A DNA stretch of 64,000 nt from Sphingobacterium sp. ML3W (GCF_029542085.1 NZ_CP107036.1:930001-994000); one strand, 5' to 3'; shown: positions 53,956 through 62,628, numbered from the stretch's first letter. The notes: a model not told the origin generated them from the letters alone. Numbers and translations: made by a program.

Positions 53956-54195
53956 ATGGCGAATTTAAAATATTACAACCAAGAATTCGGAAATTCCTAT
54001 TTACAATTGAAACCCTTAGATAGGGCTGAAGTAGTGGGTAGTAAGGAGATCAAAGTGGAAATACTGATAGATGAAAATTTGATCAAGTTTGCCGTCACAG
54101 AGGTGACAATGACAGAAGCCACTGCTTTGATAAAATACTATTTTGAGCTCGATGAAATCGGTAATATAGATTCCTGTGGGGTCGGATATCCATAG
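53956..54195 (+). CDS. Small hypothetical protein
   Basis: 79 residues from the ATG at 53956 (MANLKYYNQEFGNSYLQLKP); a TTG at 53908 would extend it. It contains beta-like segments (EIKVEILIDENLIKFAVTEV) and a Thr/Glu-rich helix (TMTEATALIKYYFELDEIG), and ends GVGYP. No family recognised. It is isolated within a decayed region, so a remnant of a larger gene is possible. Confidence 0.5.
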   Translation: MANLKYYNQEFGNSYLQLKPLDRAEVVGSKEIKVEILIDENLIKFAVTEVTMTEATALIKYYFELDEIGNIDSCGVGYP

Positions 54196-54377
54196 CGGAT
54201 TAGTCGTGATAAATTTAGTGTCTGCAGATGTTTTATTTGTATTGTTATTGTTTGTAGTTTAATATGTTATATTGGTTATATAAATTAAAAGTATAGTGCT
54301 AAAAACAGGTGCTTATAACCATTGGTTATGGTTGTTTTTGGAGTAATCCGATATGTTTTAAGCAGAGATAGGCTGTC

Positions 54378-54645
54378 ATGGGGAGAGGCCAATCGGTAGG
54401 AGAAAATGAATTTCGACTAAGCTTGGATGCATTGTTGTGGTGCACGAAGCTACCAGACAATGGACGCAGTATTGATGGTGTAAAAGGAGGTATTAAGGTC
54501 GTAGCGGAACTATTAGGTCTATTCCTTGGATCAGGTTGATTACGGAGAAAAGTTGTGTACAGGCGATATTTTGACTATCAGAGGAGGACAGTATCAGTTT
54601 TATCGAAATGGTCAAAAAGAGCCTTCGATATCAGATGTAGTATAA
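54378..54645 (+). pseudogene. Frameshifted small gene of unknown family
   Basis: The ATG at 54378 opens a frame reading FRLSLDALLWCTKLPDNGRS and GVKGGIKVVAELLG, which ends at a TGA at 54537. The +1 frame takes over near 54517 and reads VYSLDQVDYGEKLCTGDILT then IRGGQYQFYRNGQKEPSISD to a stop at 54643. The two halves join smoothly at a single-base change in the sequence around LLG/VYS. A protein of about 88 residues, not recognised; no signal peptide. Confidence 0.5.
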
Positions 54646-54741
54646 AATAATATCAGCTGTGCATCGGATATTGAATGTGTTCCAGCTGTTTAGTAATCAA
54701 TCTAATGTGGGAAAATACGGTTTTTATGTATTATAATTAAT

Positions 54742-54972
54742 TTATTCATAGGTCATTGTCTTGTTTTTGGTTAAGTTATAGTGATGGTTGGTGTTCTCGG
54801 TATGTAAAGGCAGACTGACTGGTTGTGCAACCCGATGATACTGACTAAAAGTAATCTGCGCTTGATCTGTGGATGTGGGGTTGAGCGGAAACTCTCCATT
54901 GGTAAATGTCCTATTTCGCTTTTGGGCTATGTAGCTTTCTAAGTCGAGGTTTGCTATTTCCGCAGTATCTAT
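54742..54972 (-). pseudogene. Coding-like fragment without start, unknown family
   Basis: A minus-strand frame is open for 77 codons between stops at 54973 and 54742 with no start near its beginning. It contains NLDLESYIAQKRNRTFTNGE, then DQAQITFSQYHRVAQPVSLP. Composition and even residue usage look like real protein. Upstream in the same frame, past a TGA, NLSVERIF extends the similarity to protein, suggesting an interrupted gene. Family unknown. Confidence 0.4.
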
Positions 54973-55036
54973 TCAAAAAATCCGTTCTACGGACAAATTC
55001 CTCCTTTAGACGGATTCTGTCTAGCTTCCTTAACGA

Positions 55037-55044
55037 TACCTTTG
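55037..55044 (+). promoter_or_regulatory. Promoter -7 box TACCTTTG
   Basis: TACCTTTG matches TAnnTTTG and would start transcription near 55051, about 28 bases before the ATG at 55079. No TTG -33 element is seen. Confidence 0.45.
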
Positions 55045-55078
55045 CAACATATTTATGTTATTTAGAATAATTCTTGAT

Positions 55079-55809
55079 ATGCTTTACACTACAAAAATTA
55101 AATGGTCATTTGTTGCTAGCATACTGGCGGCGGTATGTTGGATTATTGGAGATATGTTTGTCGCGGGTTTTGATGTAGATCCTTCGGAATATCCACTTTT
55201 TTCGGAGACTTATGCGGATCAGGTGGACGTGGGTATTGCGGTACTCATGCTGAAAGGGTCGAGCGCACGCCTCATGTTTGGTGCACTGATTGCCTCGATG
55301 ACGGCTACTTTGTTCCTGCCGGGCGTATGGTTAGCCTATCAGTATTTTCAGGACAAATCCAGGTGGTATGCCTGGGGAACTTATTTTGTGTTGATAGTCA
55401 GTGTTATGCTGATGCCCCTCGGTCATGCGGACTTTTATTATACGGGTGAAATATACAAAGCAATATACCATACCGATCCGGTAGCTCATCAATATCTGTT
55501 GGAGACAGCCTCGGGCTTTACGAAGGTACTGTATATTGCTTGGGGGACGGCTATTGTGGTGTTGATGGTAGGTTGGCTACTGTTTTCGATACTGGTTTTT
55601 ATGCGGAAGACACAATTGCCCGCTGGGCAGCCTTTATCAGTCCTGTTTTTATCACCATCTATCAGTTGCCCTTGAGATTCCTACCCTCGTCTGTACTGAA
55701 GGGCTGGTTGCTCGCTGCGGGATTTAATATTGCATACCTGATTTTTTTTATCTTGTTGTGGCTACTTTTCAAAAAACCCGCGGCACAAGAGACGGTGATA
55801 GATTCTTAA
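55079..55809 (+). pseudogene. Multi-pass membrane protein (DUF6796-like), frameshifted
   Basis: The ATG at 55079 (MLYTTKIKWSFVASILAAVC) starts a protein with about six membrane helices, including ARLMFGALIASMTATLFLPG and WYAWGTYFVLIVSVMLMPLG. The frame breaks near 55620 after FMRKTQLP. The remaining sense lies in the next frame: RWAAFISPVFITIYQLPLRF, then LLAAGFNIAYLIFFILLWLL up to 55809. Adding one C to the run CCC restores CCCC and the continuous reading. The restored 243-residue protein resembles the DUF6796 family of membrane proteins (tentative). A true deletion or an assembly error. Confidence 0.7.
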
Positions 55810-55841
55810 CCTACATTAACTTTTTAGCTTAAACTAGGTTA

Positions 55842-55873
55842 TTGGTTTATACTGCTTTGTTGGCGTAAATTTG
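55842..55873 (+). promoter_or_regulatory. Predicted promoter of the pirin gene (TTG - 21 - TAAATTTG)
   Basis: TTG at 55842-55844 and TAAATTTG at 55866-55873 with a 21-base spacer match the Bacteroidota pattern. Transcription would begin near 55880, so the AGCA repeat (55891-55941) would lie in the leader, about 10 bases into it. Confidence 0.5.
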
Positions 55874-55890
55874 GATATACAAAATCGAAC

Positions 55891-55941
<51 letters not shown>

Positions 55942-55988
55942 GGAGTGTATTCGATGATGTATGGATTCAAAAGATAGGAGTATTAAAA

Positions 55989-56858
55989 ATGAAAAAATCA
56001 ATTGAAAAAATCTTCCCTCGACCTGCACAGCCAGGTATGGTAGGTGACGGATTCCGTGTGTACAATATGGTTCCCGGTAACGGGATTACCAAAAGACGGA
56101 TGAGTCCTTTCCTCTTATTGGATTTCAATGCGGAATTTGATTTTGGTCCATCAGATCATATTCGTGGGGTAGATGTTCATCCGCATAAAGGTTTTGAAAC
56201 CGTGACTATAGCCTATAAAGGAAGTGTGGCGCATCATGACAGTTCGGGTAACAGCGGGGTGATCAATCCCGGGGATGTTCAATGGATGACAGCTGGAGCA
56301 GGAATATTGCACAAAGAGTATCACGAGGAGAATTTCTCCAGAGCTGGTGGTCCTTTTGAAATGGTGCAGCTTTGGGTTAATCTACCTGCAAAGGATAAGT
56401 CTACGGAAGCGCATTACCAGGGCATTACTGCAGATCAGATGGGCAAAGTACAGTTGCCTGAAGATGGCGGTATTGTTAATATCATAGCTGGTATATTTCA
56501 GGATACAAAAGGACCAGCCGAAACTTATACTGCAGTCAATCTCTTTGATATTAAATTAGAAAAGGGTCATCAGACAGCATTTACTGTTCCCAAATATCAC
56601 AATTCCGCCATTCTGGTTGTCAATGGAGAAGCAGAGGTCAATGGACAGTTGGCCAAAGAACATAGTTTTGTGCTGTTTGAAAACGATGGTGAAGAAATCG
56701 TGATCAAGGCCAATGAGCAAGCTGTCTTACTGTTTATGAGTGGAGAACCTATTGACGAACCTATTGTAAGCTATGGCCCTTTTGTAATGAACACACAAGA
56801 GGAAATCTATCAGGCTTTCGAGGACTTCCAGGCTGGTAAATTCGGTACACTTGAATAG
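55989..56858 (+). CDS. Pirin family protein
   Basis: 289 residues. The bicupin pattern is clear: VDVHPHKGFETVTIAYKGSV gives His64 and His66, and DVQWMTAGAGILHKEYHE gives His108 and Glu110, the four metal ligands of pirins (usual spacing). The C-terminal cupin (YHNSAILVVNGEAEVNGQLA) follows. Pirins bind iron and some have quercetinase activity; others act as redox regulators. Cytoplasmic. Expression may be modulated by the repeat in the leader. The gene ends at a strong terminator. Confidence 0.95.
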   Translation: MKKSIEKIFPRPAQPGMVGDGFRVYNMVPGNGITKRRMSPFLLLDFNAEFDFGPSDHIRGVDVHPHKGFETVTIAYKGSVAHHDSSGNSGVINPGDVQWMTAGAGILHKEYHEENFSRAGGPFEMVQLWVNLPAKDKSTEAHYQGITADQMGKVQLPEDGGIVNIIAGIFQDTKGPAETYTAVNLFDIKLEKGHQTAFTVPKYHNSAILVVNGEAEVNGQLAKEHSFVLFENDGEEIVIKANEQAVLLFMSGEPIDEPIVSYGPFVMNTQEEIYQAFEDFQAGKFGTLE

Positions 56859-56943
56859 TCATTGATAGAAAACCACTGTACTACTTTCTGCTAAAAATGA
56901 TTGCTGAATATAAATGTCGGTTTATAGATTAAATCATGAATTT

Positions 56944-56976
56944 CCCCTGAGTCTAAAAGCTCAGGGGATTTTTTTT
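56944..56976 (+). terminator. Rho-independent terminator of pirin gene
   Basis: CCCCTGAG (56944-56951) pairs perfectly with CTCAGGGG (56960-56967) around an 8-base loop, followed by ATTTTTTTT. About 85 bases after the pirin stop. The rest of the spacer to 57225 holds an open frame (56980-57125) without a start and another hairpin. Confidence 0.9.
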
Positions 56977-57166
56977 GAATAAGGTTCTCTTTACAACAAG
57001 CCGTTCAGTTTTTTTTATCGATAGATCTGGTATTTCAATAGCGCCTAAGACAATTGTGGCGGTACAACTTCAATGGGGTGGTGTAGACAATGTAGACAAA
57101 ATCATATGGTTGTTACAAAAATAAAATAGGAGTTGTGCCAAAGTCTTTGGATATTTGAAGATTGGA

Positions 57167-57194
57167 CTTGCCTTAGTTCACTAGGGCAGGTTTT
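57167..57194 (+). terminator. Plus-oriented hairpin upstream of the EEP gene
   Basis: CTTGCCTTAG (57167-57176) can pair with CTAGGGCAGG (57181-57190) using two G-U pairs on the plus strand RNA, followed by four T. It ends 31 bases before the ATG at 57226, so it could act as an attenuator or stop readthrough from upstream. Confidence 0.4.
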
Positions 57195-57225
57195 ATAAAC
57201 TGATGTGTTACCATATACCATATAG

Positions 57226-58266
57226 ATGAAAATAGGAAGATTTATAATGTTGCTACTGCTACTCAGTATAGGACAGATCATAGCCGCCAAGGGGAAAACC
57301 GAGTTAAAAGTGCTGCAGATCAATATCTGGCAGGAGGGGACGGTTGTACCCAATGGATTTCCGGCTATTGCGGATGAAATCATAGACAAGAATGCTGATA
57401 TCGTGCTTTTTAGTGAGGTACGTAATTACAAAGGAACAGATTATATCCAGCGGATATTAGCAGAATTAAAATCCAAAGGGGCAAGCTATTTTGGTAAGTC
57501 AAGTGATGAAAAGCTGGATGTTGGATTGATCTCCAAATTTCCAGTGGCGGACCAACACGCACTGTATGGTAAAGATAGCGAGATGGGAGGTGTGTTGAAA
57601 AGTAAGATCAAAGTTGGCAACCGCGATTTCGTCTTTTATTCTTTACACCTGGATTATACCAATTATGCCTGTTACCTACCTAGGGGGTATGATGGAGTAA
57701 CCTGGAAGAAATTGGAGAACCCGATTACTGAGGTGTCTGCAATTGTAGAAGCCAATCGTAAAAGTAAAAGGGATGAAGCGATACGTGATATTATACACGA
57801 TGTGGACGGGGAGAAGCAATCCCAATCTTTTATTATTGCGGGCGATTTTAATGAGCCTTCACATTTGGACTGGACTGTAGCGACAAAGGATTTGTTTGAC
57901 CATCGGGGTGCCGTGGTGCCTTGGGACTGTTCGGTTCTATTAAACAAAGCGGGGTTTAAGGATAGTTTTCGTGTGCAGTATCCCAATCCGGTAAGTCATC
58001 CCGGGTTTACCTATCCGGCGTTCAATAAGGATGTCCCTATTGATAAGCTGGCCTGGGCACCTACAGCTGATGATCGGGATAGGATAGACTATGTCTATTA
58101 TCGCAGTAAGCAACCATTAAAAGTGGTGAAGGCGAGGATTGTGGGTCCTGTGGAAACGGTGAAATATGCTAAAAAGCAGGAAAAAGATAGCGAAGATGAA
58201 TTTTTGCTTCCAAAAGGAATATGGCCTACAGATCATAAAGCCCTGTTAGTGACTTTTAGCTTTTAG
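57226..58266 (+). CDS. Secreted endonuclease/exonuclease/phosphatase (EEP) family hydrolase
   Basis: 346 residues with a signal peptide (FIMLLLLLSIGQIIAAKG). EEP motifs in order: VLQINIWQEG, NADIVLFSEVRN with the metal-binding Glu, SFIIAGDFNEPSHLDWT with Asp and Asn, and WPTDHKALLVTF with the catalytic His337. Substrates of secreted relatives are phosphodiesters such as nucleic acids, sphingomyelin or phosphoinositides. Which one applies here is unknown. Monocistronic; its terminator overlaps the convergent kinase gene. Confidence 0.88.
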   Translation: MKIGRFIMLLLLLSIGQIIAAKGKTELKVLQINIWQEGTVVPNGFPAIADEIIDKNADIVLFSEVRNYKGTDYIQRILAELKSKGASYFGKSSDEKLDVGLISKFPVADQHALYGKDSEMGGVLKSKIKVGNRDFVFYSLHLDYTNYACYLPRGYDGVTWKKLENPITEVSAIVEANRKSKRDEAIRDIIHDVDGEKQSQSFIIAGDFNEPSHLDWTVATKDLFDHRGAVVPWDCSVLLNKAGFKDSFRVQYPNPVSHPGFTYPAFNKDVPIDKLAWAPTADDRDRIDYVYYRSKQPLKVVKARIVGPVETVKYAKKQEKDSEDEFLLPKGIWPTDHKALLVTFSF

Positions 58267-58339
58267 GAGAGAAAAGTTAATTGCATTGCTGTGGATTGAA
58301 TACAGTGCTAAAGGAATACAGGGGACATTGCACGGCATA

Positions 58340-58384
58340 AGAAGCACGGACAGGTTTTTAGCAACAGGTCTGTGCTTCTTTTTT
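58340..58384. terminator. Terminator of the EEP gene, inside the end of the kinase gene
   Basis: AGAAGCACGGAC (58340-58351) pairs with GTCTGTGCTTCT (58368-58379), one G-U pair, and six T follow (58379-58384). It overlaps the last codons of the convergent histidine kinase (stop at 58358), so it may also trim that transcript. Confidence 0.75.
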
Positions 58385-59671
58385 GGAGGCCTGGTTTCTT
58401 GTGGGGTATGATGGTAAGCCAACGGTGAAAATTGAACCTTTATTGGGAATACTCTGAATATCGACTATACCTTTATTTCGCTCGATCAGATCTTTGCATA
58501 ATACGAGCCCTAAGCCCGACCCGGGTTCATCTTCCGTACCGAATGATTTATGCTGGATTACATTAAACAGTGAGGCCGATTTGGAGGGATTAATTCCAAT
58601 CCCCTCATCTTGGATATGAATGTTGGTATGGATCTCATTCCTACTGCAATAGATGCTTATCTTTCCAGCCACGTAGCTAAATTTGATGGCATTACTAATA
58701 AGGTTGCGTAGTATGATGGACGTGTGATCCTTATTGGCGAAGATATGTGTTCCTTCGGTGATATCAATTTCTATCTTGAGTTGTTTTACCTGTATCTGAT
58801 CAGCAAATAATGTCATGATTTCGCGAATCAATGGTTCGATCAGCACTAAAACAGCTGGGCTGGTAATCCCACGCATGCTACTACTTCCCCATTGCAGAAA
58901 GTCGTCCAGTGCCTGGTTTTGATGCACAATCTGTTGATAAAGTTGTTGTATATATTCTCTAGATACGGTATTGTTAAGTATTTGGTCGCGAAGCATCAAC
59001 ACCAATGCTTCCAAACTAGCAAATGGACTTTTGATATCATGAGCGATGATGGAAAATATTTTTTCCTTATCGCGATTCATGGATTCCAGTTTTCTCCGCT
59101 GGTCTTCAATCTTCTCCATATTGTTGTAAATAATCTGGAGGAAGGAGTTTACAGCGATTACAATAAAAGCAAGTGCATTGCTAATGTTGAAGATCAGTCT
59201 CAGCCTGGGAACACGTTGGACAACAGGAACAATTGTCGGAAGGAAATAGAGCAATGCAATGGCGAAAGAGGTAGCAAGACAGAAAAAAATATGGACACGA
59301 CGGTCGTCATAGAGCAACATCGAAGCAATAAGGGTGCATAATAGAAAATATTCGCCTCCATTTTTAAACAATATCGCTCCCAAAAGAAAAAAAATGAAAT
59401 TGCTGATTAATAACATCGCTTTCGCAAAGTTATGTTTACCATCGTATTGTAGAAAGAGTACCGAAATAGAACAGATGGTATTGGATAGGTTGATCGTCGA
59501 CAGCAAGTAACGTTTGTCGATGATATTAAGGATAAAAAAGCAAAGCGTTGGTAATAAGCAAAGTATGGCAATCAAGTTGACCATCTGTATCCTTTTGAGG
59601 TCGATATAGGACATATCCGGACGGGTACCAATATTAGTGAGTATGTTCCAATATCTTCGGATATAGTTCAT
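58358..59671 (-). CDS. Membrane sensor histidine kinase (orphan)
   Basis: 437 residues. About five or six transmembrane helices (about 30-180, for example LIAILCLLPTLCFFILNIID, FIFFLLGAILFKNGGEYFLL) are followed by a dimerisation region with IFSIIAHDIKSPFASLEALV (acceptor His211) and a HATPase domain with LRNLISNAIKFSYVAG, IHIQDEGIGINPS and EPGSGLGLVLCKDLIERNKG. No response regulator is adjacent, so its partner must be elsewhere. The signal is probably sensed in or near the membrane. Confidence 0.92.
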   Translation of the reverse strand: MNYIRRYWNILTNIGTRPDMSYIDLKRIQMVNLIAILCLLPTLCFFILNIIDKRYLLSTINLSNTICSISVLFLQYDGKHNFAKAMLLISNFIFFLLGAILFKNGGEYFLLCTLIASMLLYDDRRVHIFFCLATSFAIALLYFLPTIVPVVQRVPRLRLIFNISNALAFIVIAVNSFLQIIYNNMEKIEDQRRKLESMNRDKEKIFSIIAHDIKSPFASLEALVLMLRDQILNNTVSREYIQQLYQQIVHQNQALDDFLQWGSSSMRGITSPAVLVLIEPLIREIMTLFADQIQVKQLKIEIDITEGTHIFANKDHTSIILRNLISNAIKFSYVAGKISIYCSRNEIHTNIHIQDEGIGINPSKSASLFNVIQHKSFGTEDEPGSGLGLVLCKDLIERNKGIVDIQSIPNKGSIFTVGLPSYPTRNQASKKEAQTCC

Positions 59672-59810
59672 AGTTTTATTTAATCTGCTAGTGAATATTA
59701 ATCCGCTAAATTAACATAAATAAGGTTTTGTAGTGTGATGTTTAGCGAAAAAAATCTTCGCAATACTTTAATTGATAGATGGCTGGGGTACCTCTGATGG
59801 ATGATCATGA

Positions 59811-59856
59811 TACAACTGATTTAAGACTTCGGTTGAACAGCCTTAAATCAGTTGTA
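59811..59856. repeat. Perfect 15-bp inverted repeat
   Basis: TACAACTGATTTAAG (59811-59825) and its exact complement (59842-59856) flank a 16-base loop. Located 14 bases after the minus-strand stop at 59870 of the carbon-nitrogen hydrolase. It lacks a U-run, so it is either an unusual terminator, an mRNA 3'-end stabiliser, or a protein-binding palindrome. Confidence 0.8.
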
Positions 59857-59869
59857 GGATTGATAGAGA

Positions 59870-60826
59870 CTAGCTATTTTCTGCATGTAACCAGACTACT
59901 TTTTGATCTGATTCATGTTGTTGACCAATAATGTTGCGGTAGAGCTCTGGTCTTCGCGCGCTGATATAGCGATGTCCACCAGCCTGTATCAGTTTTTCGG
60001 GTGTTATTGTAGCTATGACAAAGCTATCGTCAAATGTACGGCATTCAGCGAGAATATCCCCGAAAGGGTCTAAGACCATTGAACAACCGTTTTTTAACTG
60101 ATCGTCATCCATTCCGATAGGGTTTGAAAATACAGTATAGACCGCATTGTCATAGGCCCTAGCAGGCAACCATTTCATTAGCCAGCTCCGTCCTTTCATT
60201 CCATCAAACTCCAAACGCAAGGAGGTTGGGTCATTTTCACGATTATGCCAGAGCTGAGGATCTACAAAGCCCGCTCCGGGTCTAGATGAAGGTGTGCACA
60301 TGGTCACATGTGGCATAAAGATAATATCAGCTCCCAATAATTTTGTCGCTCGTACGTTTTCAATGACATTATTATCATAGCAGATCAAAATACCACATTT
60401 CCATCCTTTGATCTCAAATATCGTATAATCTTGACCTGCGCTCAGGTAAGGATTTATGAAGGGATGTAATTTGCGATGTTTGGCAATTAAGCCATCTTTG
60501 TCGACGCAGATATAAGGCTTATATAAATTGTCATTTTCATCTTTTTCAAAGAAACCAGCAAGAATGGTGATATTGTATTTGGCGGCTATCTCGATCAACT
60601 TCTGGGTGCTCTTACCTTTCGGAACGAGTTCGGCAATATTGAGCATCTGCTGTTTATCTAAATTTCTTGCAAAGGTATAACCTGTAATGGAGCATTCGTG
60701 AAAGGCAATCACGTCAGCACCTTGTGTTGCGGCCTGTTGCGCAAGGGTCTCGATGATTGCCAGATTATAGGCTTTATCCGCACTTTTATGCTCAAATTGT
60801 GCTGTAGCAATTTTTAATTTGTCCAT
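59870..60826 (-). CDS. Carbon-nitrogen hydrolase (nitrilase superfamily)
   Basis: 318 residues. The catalytic triad is visible: Glu44 (IAFHECSITGY), Lys119 (KHRKLHPF) and Cys149 (GILICYDNN). Length and motif spacing fit amidase/N-carbamoylase-type members. The enzyme would hydrolyse an amide or ureido compound in the cytoplasm, the exact substrate being unknown. It lies 41 bases downstream of an AraC gene of the same orientation that may control it. A possible TAGATTTG -7 box (minus strand, 60856-60849) lies before its start. Confidence 0.92.
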   Translation of the reverse strand: MDKLKIATAQFEHKSADKAYNLAIIETLAQQAATQGADVIAFHECSITGYTFARNLDKQQMLNIAELVPKGKSTQKLIEIAAKYNITILAGFFEKDENDNLYKPYICVDKDGLIAKHRKLHPFINPYLSAGQDYTIFEIKGWKCGILICYDNNVIENVRATKLLGADIIFMPHVTMCTPSSRPGAGFVDPQLWHNRENDPTSLRLEFDGMKGRSWLMKWLPARAYDNAVYTVFSNPIGMDDDQLKNGCSMVLDPFGDILAECRTFDDSFVIATITPEKLIQAGGHRYISARRPELYRNIIGQQHESDQKVVWLHAENS

Positions 60827-60867
60827 ATTTCTTTCATTGATCTATTGACAAATCTACTTGTAAGTGG

Positions 60868-61707
60868 TTAAGATAAATTGTACAAACCCGACAAACGATC
60901 GGGCAAGGCTTGAAACTCCATAAAATTGATTGCCAGTCTGCTTGTATTGTTCAAGTATATGGATGGTGTAAAACCGGTATATTTTTTAAATGTCCTGATG
61001 AGATGAGATTGATCAAAATACCCACTTTCGTAGGAGATCGTCGTCAGTGTGGTATCATCAGGTTTATTGCGAAGCAACTTCAAAAAGAAATGGAGCTGGA
61101 CAATGCTTACGAATTTTTTTGGACTCATACCGACCTGTTCGGCAAATATCCGTTCCATGTGTCGCTCAGTATGGCCGCTGTGTTTGAGTAGTTCTTCAAC
61201 AGAGAGGAGTCCGTTATGGTCGGTAATATATTTTAATACATTGGAAAATGAGGTTTGACCTAGCGATTTGTTTTGAATGGCGAGTGTATAAAAGAAGGTA
61301 TTTAATGCATTTAATTTGGCTGTTGGATGGCTGCGGTACATGAGCTGATCATAAAGCCGTTCTGCGGACTGTCCAAAGATATCCTGTAAGCCAATGATTT
61401 GATCTTTTAGCTCATGTGCCGGTACACCCAGCAATTTGTAGAGGCCATCAGGTTGGAATACAACAATAATAAAGGAAATCCGTTCGATAAGACAGAGATC
61501 TTTAAAATGACTGATCTGACCGTACAAAAATGACTGGGGGAGATGATCGCTTTGGTTGATGGATAAAAGGCCCTGATTCAAAAGGAATACGATTCCTGTA
61601 TTTCCATCCGAGAATAAGCGTAGCGTTTTTTGCGAATCGGCAGCGCTTTCCAAAAAGAGGTAGTGTTTGATGTAAGGCAATAATTCTTTTGGTGGGAGTA
61701 TCTGCAT
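60868..61707 (-). CDS. AraC-family transcriptional regulator
   Basis: 279 residues. N-terminal DUF6597-type sensor (MQILPPKELLPYIKHYLFLE, GNTGIVFLLNQGLL), C-terminal AraC HTH (GLLSVEELLKHSGHTERHME, YFDQSHLIRTFKKYTGFTPS near 233-252). Overall layout equals the regulator at 9001-9825, so the two are paralogues. It directly precedes the carbon-nitrogen hydrolase gene (41-base gap), and may be its regulator. Confidence 0.9.
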   Translation of the reverse strand: MQILPPKELLPYIKHYLFLESAADSQKTLRLFSDGNTGIVFLLNQGLLSINQSDHLPQSFLYGQISHFKDLCLIERISFIIVVFQPDGLYKLLGVPAHELKDQIIGLQDIFGQSAERLYDQLMYRSHPTAKLNALNTFFYTLAIQNKSLGQTSFSNVLKYITDHNGLLSVEELLKHSGHTERHMERIFAEQVGMSPKKFVSIVQLHFFLKLLRNKPDDTTLTTISYESGYFDQSHLIRTFKKYTGFTPSIYLNNTSRLAINFMEFQALPDRLSGLYNLS

Positions 61708-61733
61708 GATCTAATCCGTGAATTGATGTATAC

Positions 61734-61741
61734 CAAATGTA
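61734..61741 (-). promoter_or_regulatory. Promoter -7 box for the AraC gene
   Basis: On the minus strand the sequence reads TACATTTG. The predicted start near 61727 leaves a leader of about 20 bases to the ATG at 61707. No clear -33 TTG. Confidence 0.45.
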
Positions 61742-61789
61742 CGTATTTCCTTGCATGAAAAATTAAAAATGATTTGATATCTGGCGTTA

Positions 61790-62024
61790 TCTGCCGCCTC
61801 TATTGAGGTTTCTGACCGCGTTAAGATAGACCGGCGTGTATTGAATCAACAGCTTAAGGGGCTGGAGCACGACGGAATACTTCGCAAAGAGGTCTTTAAA
61901 GAGCTGCCACCCCGGGTGGAATATACCCCTGACACCACTAGGTAAAAGTCTGGTGGAGGTGTTCTGGAAATTAAATGACTGGGGTGAATCGCTTTTAGTT
62001 GAGAAGAATGATTCTCACTGTTAA
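61790..62024 (+). pseudogene. HxlR-family regulator remnant (5' truncated, frameshifted)
   Basis: One frame reads DRRVLNQQLKGLEHDGILRK then EVFKELPPRVEYT, the winged-helix core of HxlR regulators. At the run CCCC (near 61926-61930) the sense passes to the next frame, LTPLGKSLVEVFWKLNDWGE and SLLVEKNDSHC, ending at 62022. One extra C explains the frameshift. The N-terminal third (with the usual Cys and first helix) is missing or degenerate. Non-functional. Confidence 0.75.
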
Positions 62025-62130
62025 GAGCCTGCTCATTCTATGAGCAATAGTGGAGCATATTGCTCCAACCCAATTATGTGCTTAGTTTCTATAGTCGTTA
62101 CAGCGATCCATACGGCTACAAAATTGCAAT

Positions 62131-62388
62131 TTATTCCTTCTTGGATTGGCGGGATTTGATTTCTTGGTTGATCTGTATATTATTCACATAGATCGGTATA
62201 AATACACAAAATAAGGAAGCTGCAATACCTGAAAGAGCATATTTTTTTGTTTTAAATGAGAGGTAGACTAAAACCACGATAGCTATAAACATAACAATGC
62301 CAAAAGATATCATAACTCCAATGGACTGTTTTTTCTTTTTGTTTAACTCCTCGCTGGTCAATTGGGATAAAACTTTATTCTCTGGCAT
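62131..62388 (-). CDS. Small two-helix membrane protein
   Basis: 85 residues. MPENKVLSQLTSEELNKKKK is a charged amphipathic start, followed by two membrane helices (QSIGVMISFGIVMFIAIVVL and YALSGIAASLFCVFIPIYV) and a basic tail. Similar small proteins in Bacteroidota are sometimes labelled redox-active disulfide protein 2, but only one Cys is present here, so that name is not supported. Function unknown. Stands alone. Confidence 0.7.
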   Translation of the reverse strand: MPENKVLSQLTSEELNKKKKQSIGVMISFGIVMFIAIVVLVYLSFKTKKYALSGIAASLFCVFIPIYVNNIQINQEIKSRQSKKE

Positions 62389-62484
62389 GGTTCAATTGTG
62401 TTAGGATTTATAAAAAAGAGTTATATAACTCTCTTGTTAGAAACAAATTTAAATAAATTTTTGACCCTGTAAAGTTATTTTTTG

Positions 62485-62628
62485 ATGCAGCTAGTAAAGT
62501 TAGATAAGGGCTGCTTTGAGAGAGGGAATCTTTGTTTTGACCAAAATCTAATGGTATATGTGATCGAAGGAGATGAAAAAGTAAAAAATTATCAAACGCT
62601 TGGGCAATTTAGTTGTTCTTTTAATTAA
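62485..62628 (+). pseudogene. Short ORF resembling an AraC N-terminal (cupin-like) fragment
   Basis: 47 codons from the ATG at 62485: VKLDKGCFERGNLCFDQNLM then VYVIEGDEKVKNYQTLGQFS. The MVYVIEGDEKV stretch resembles the cupin-type sensor of AraC-family regulators. The rest of such a protein is absent. Probably a remnant, otherwise a small independent gene. The flanking spacer 62629-62726 holds nothing recognised. Confidence 0.35.

Noticed and set aside
56980..57125. Open frame without start between the pirin terminator and the EEP gene
   Set aside because: No ATG, no domain, and low-complexity beginning; not enough for a pseudogene call.
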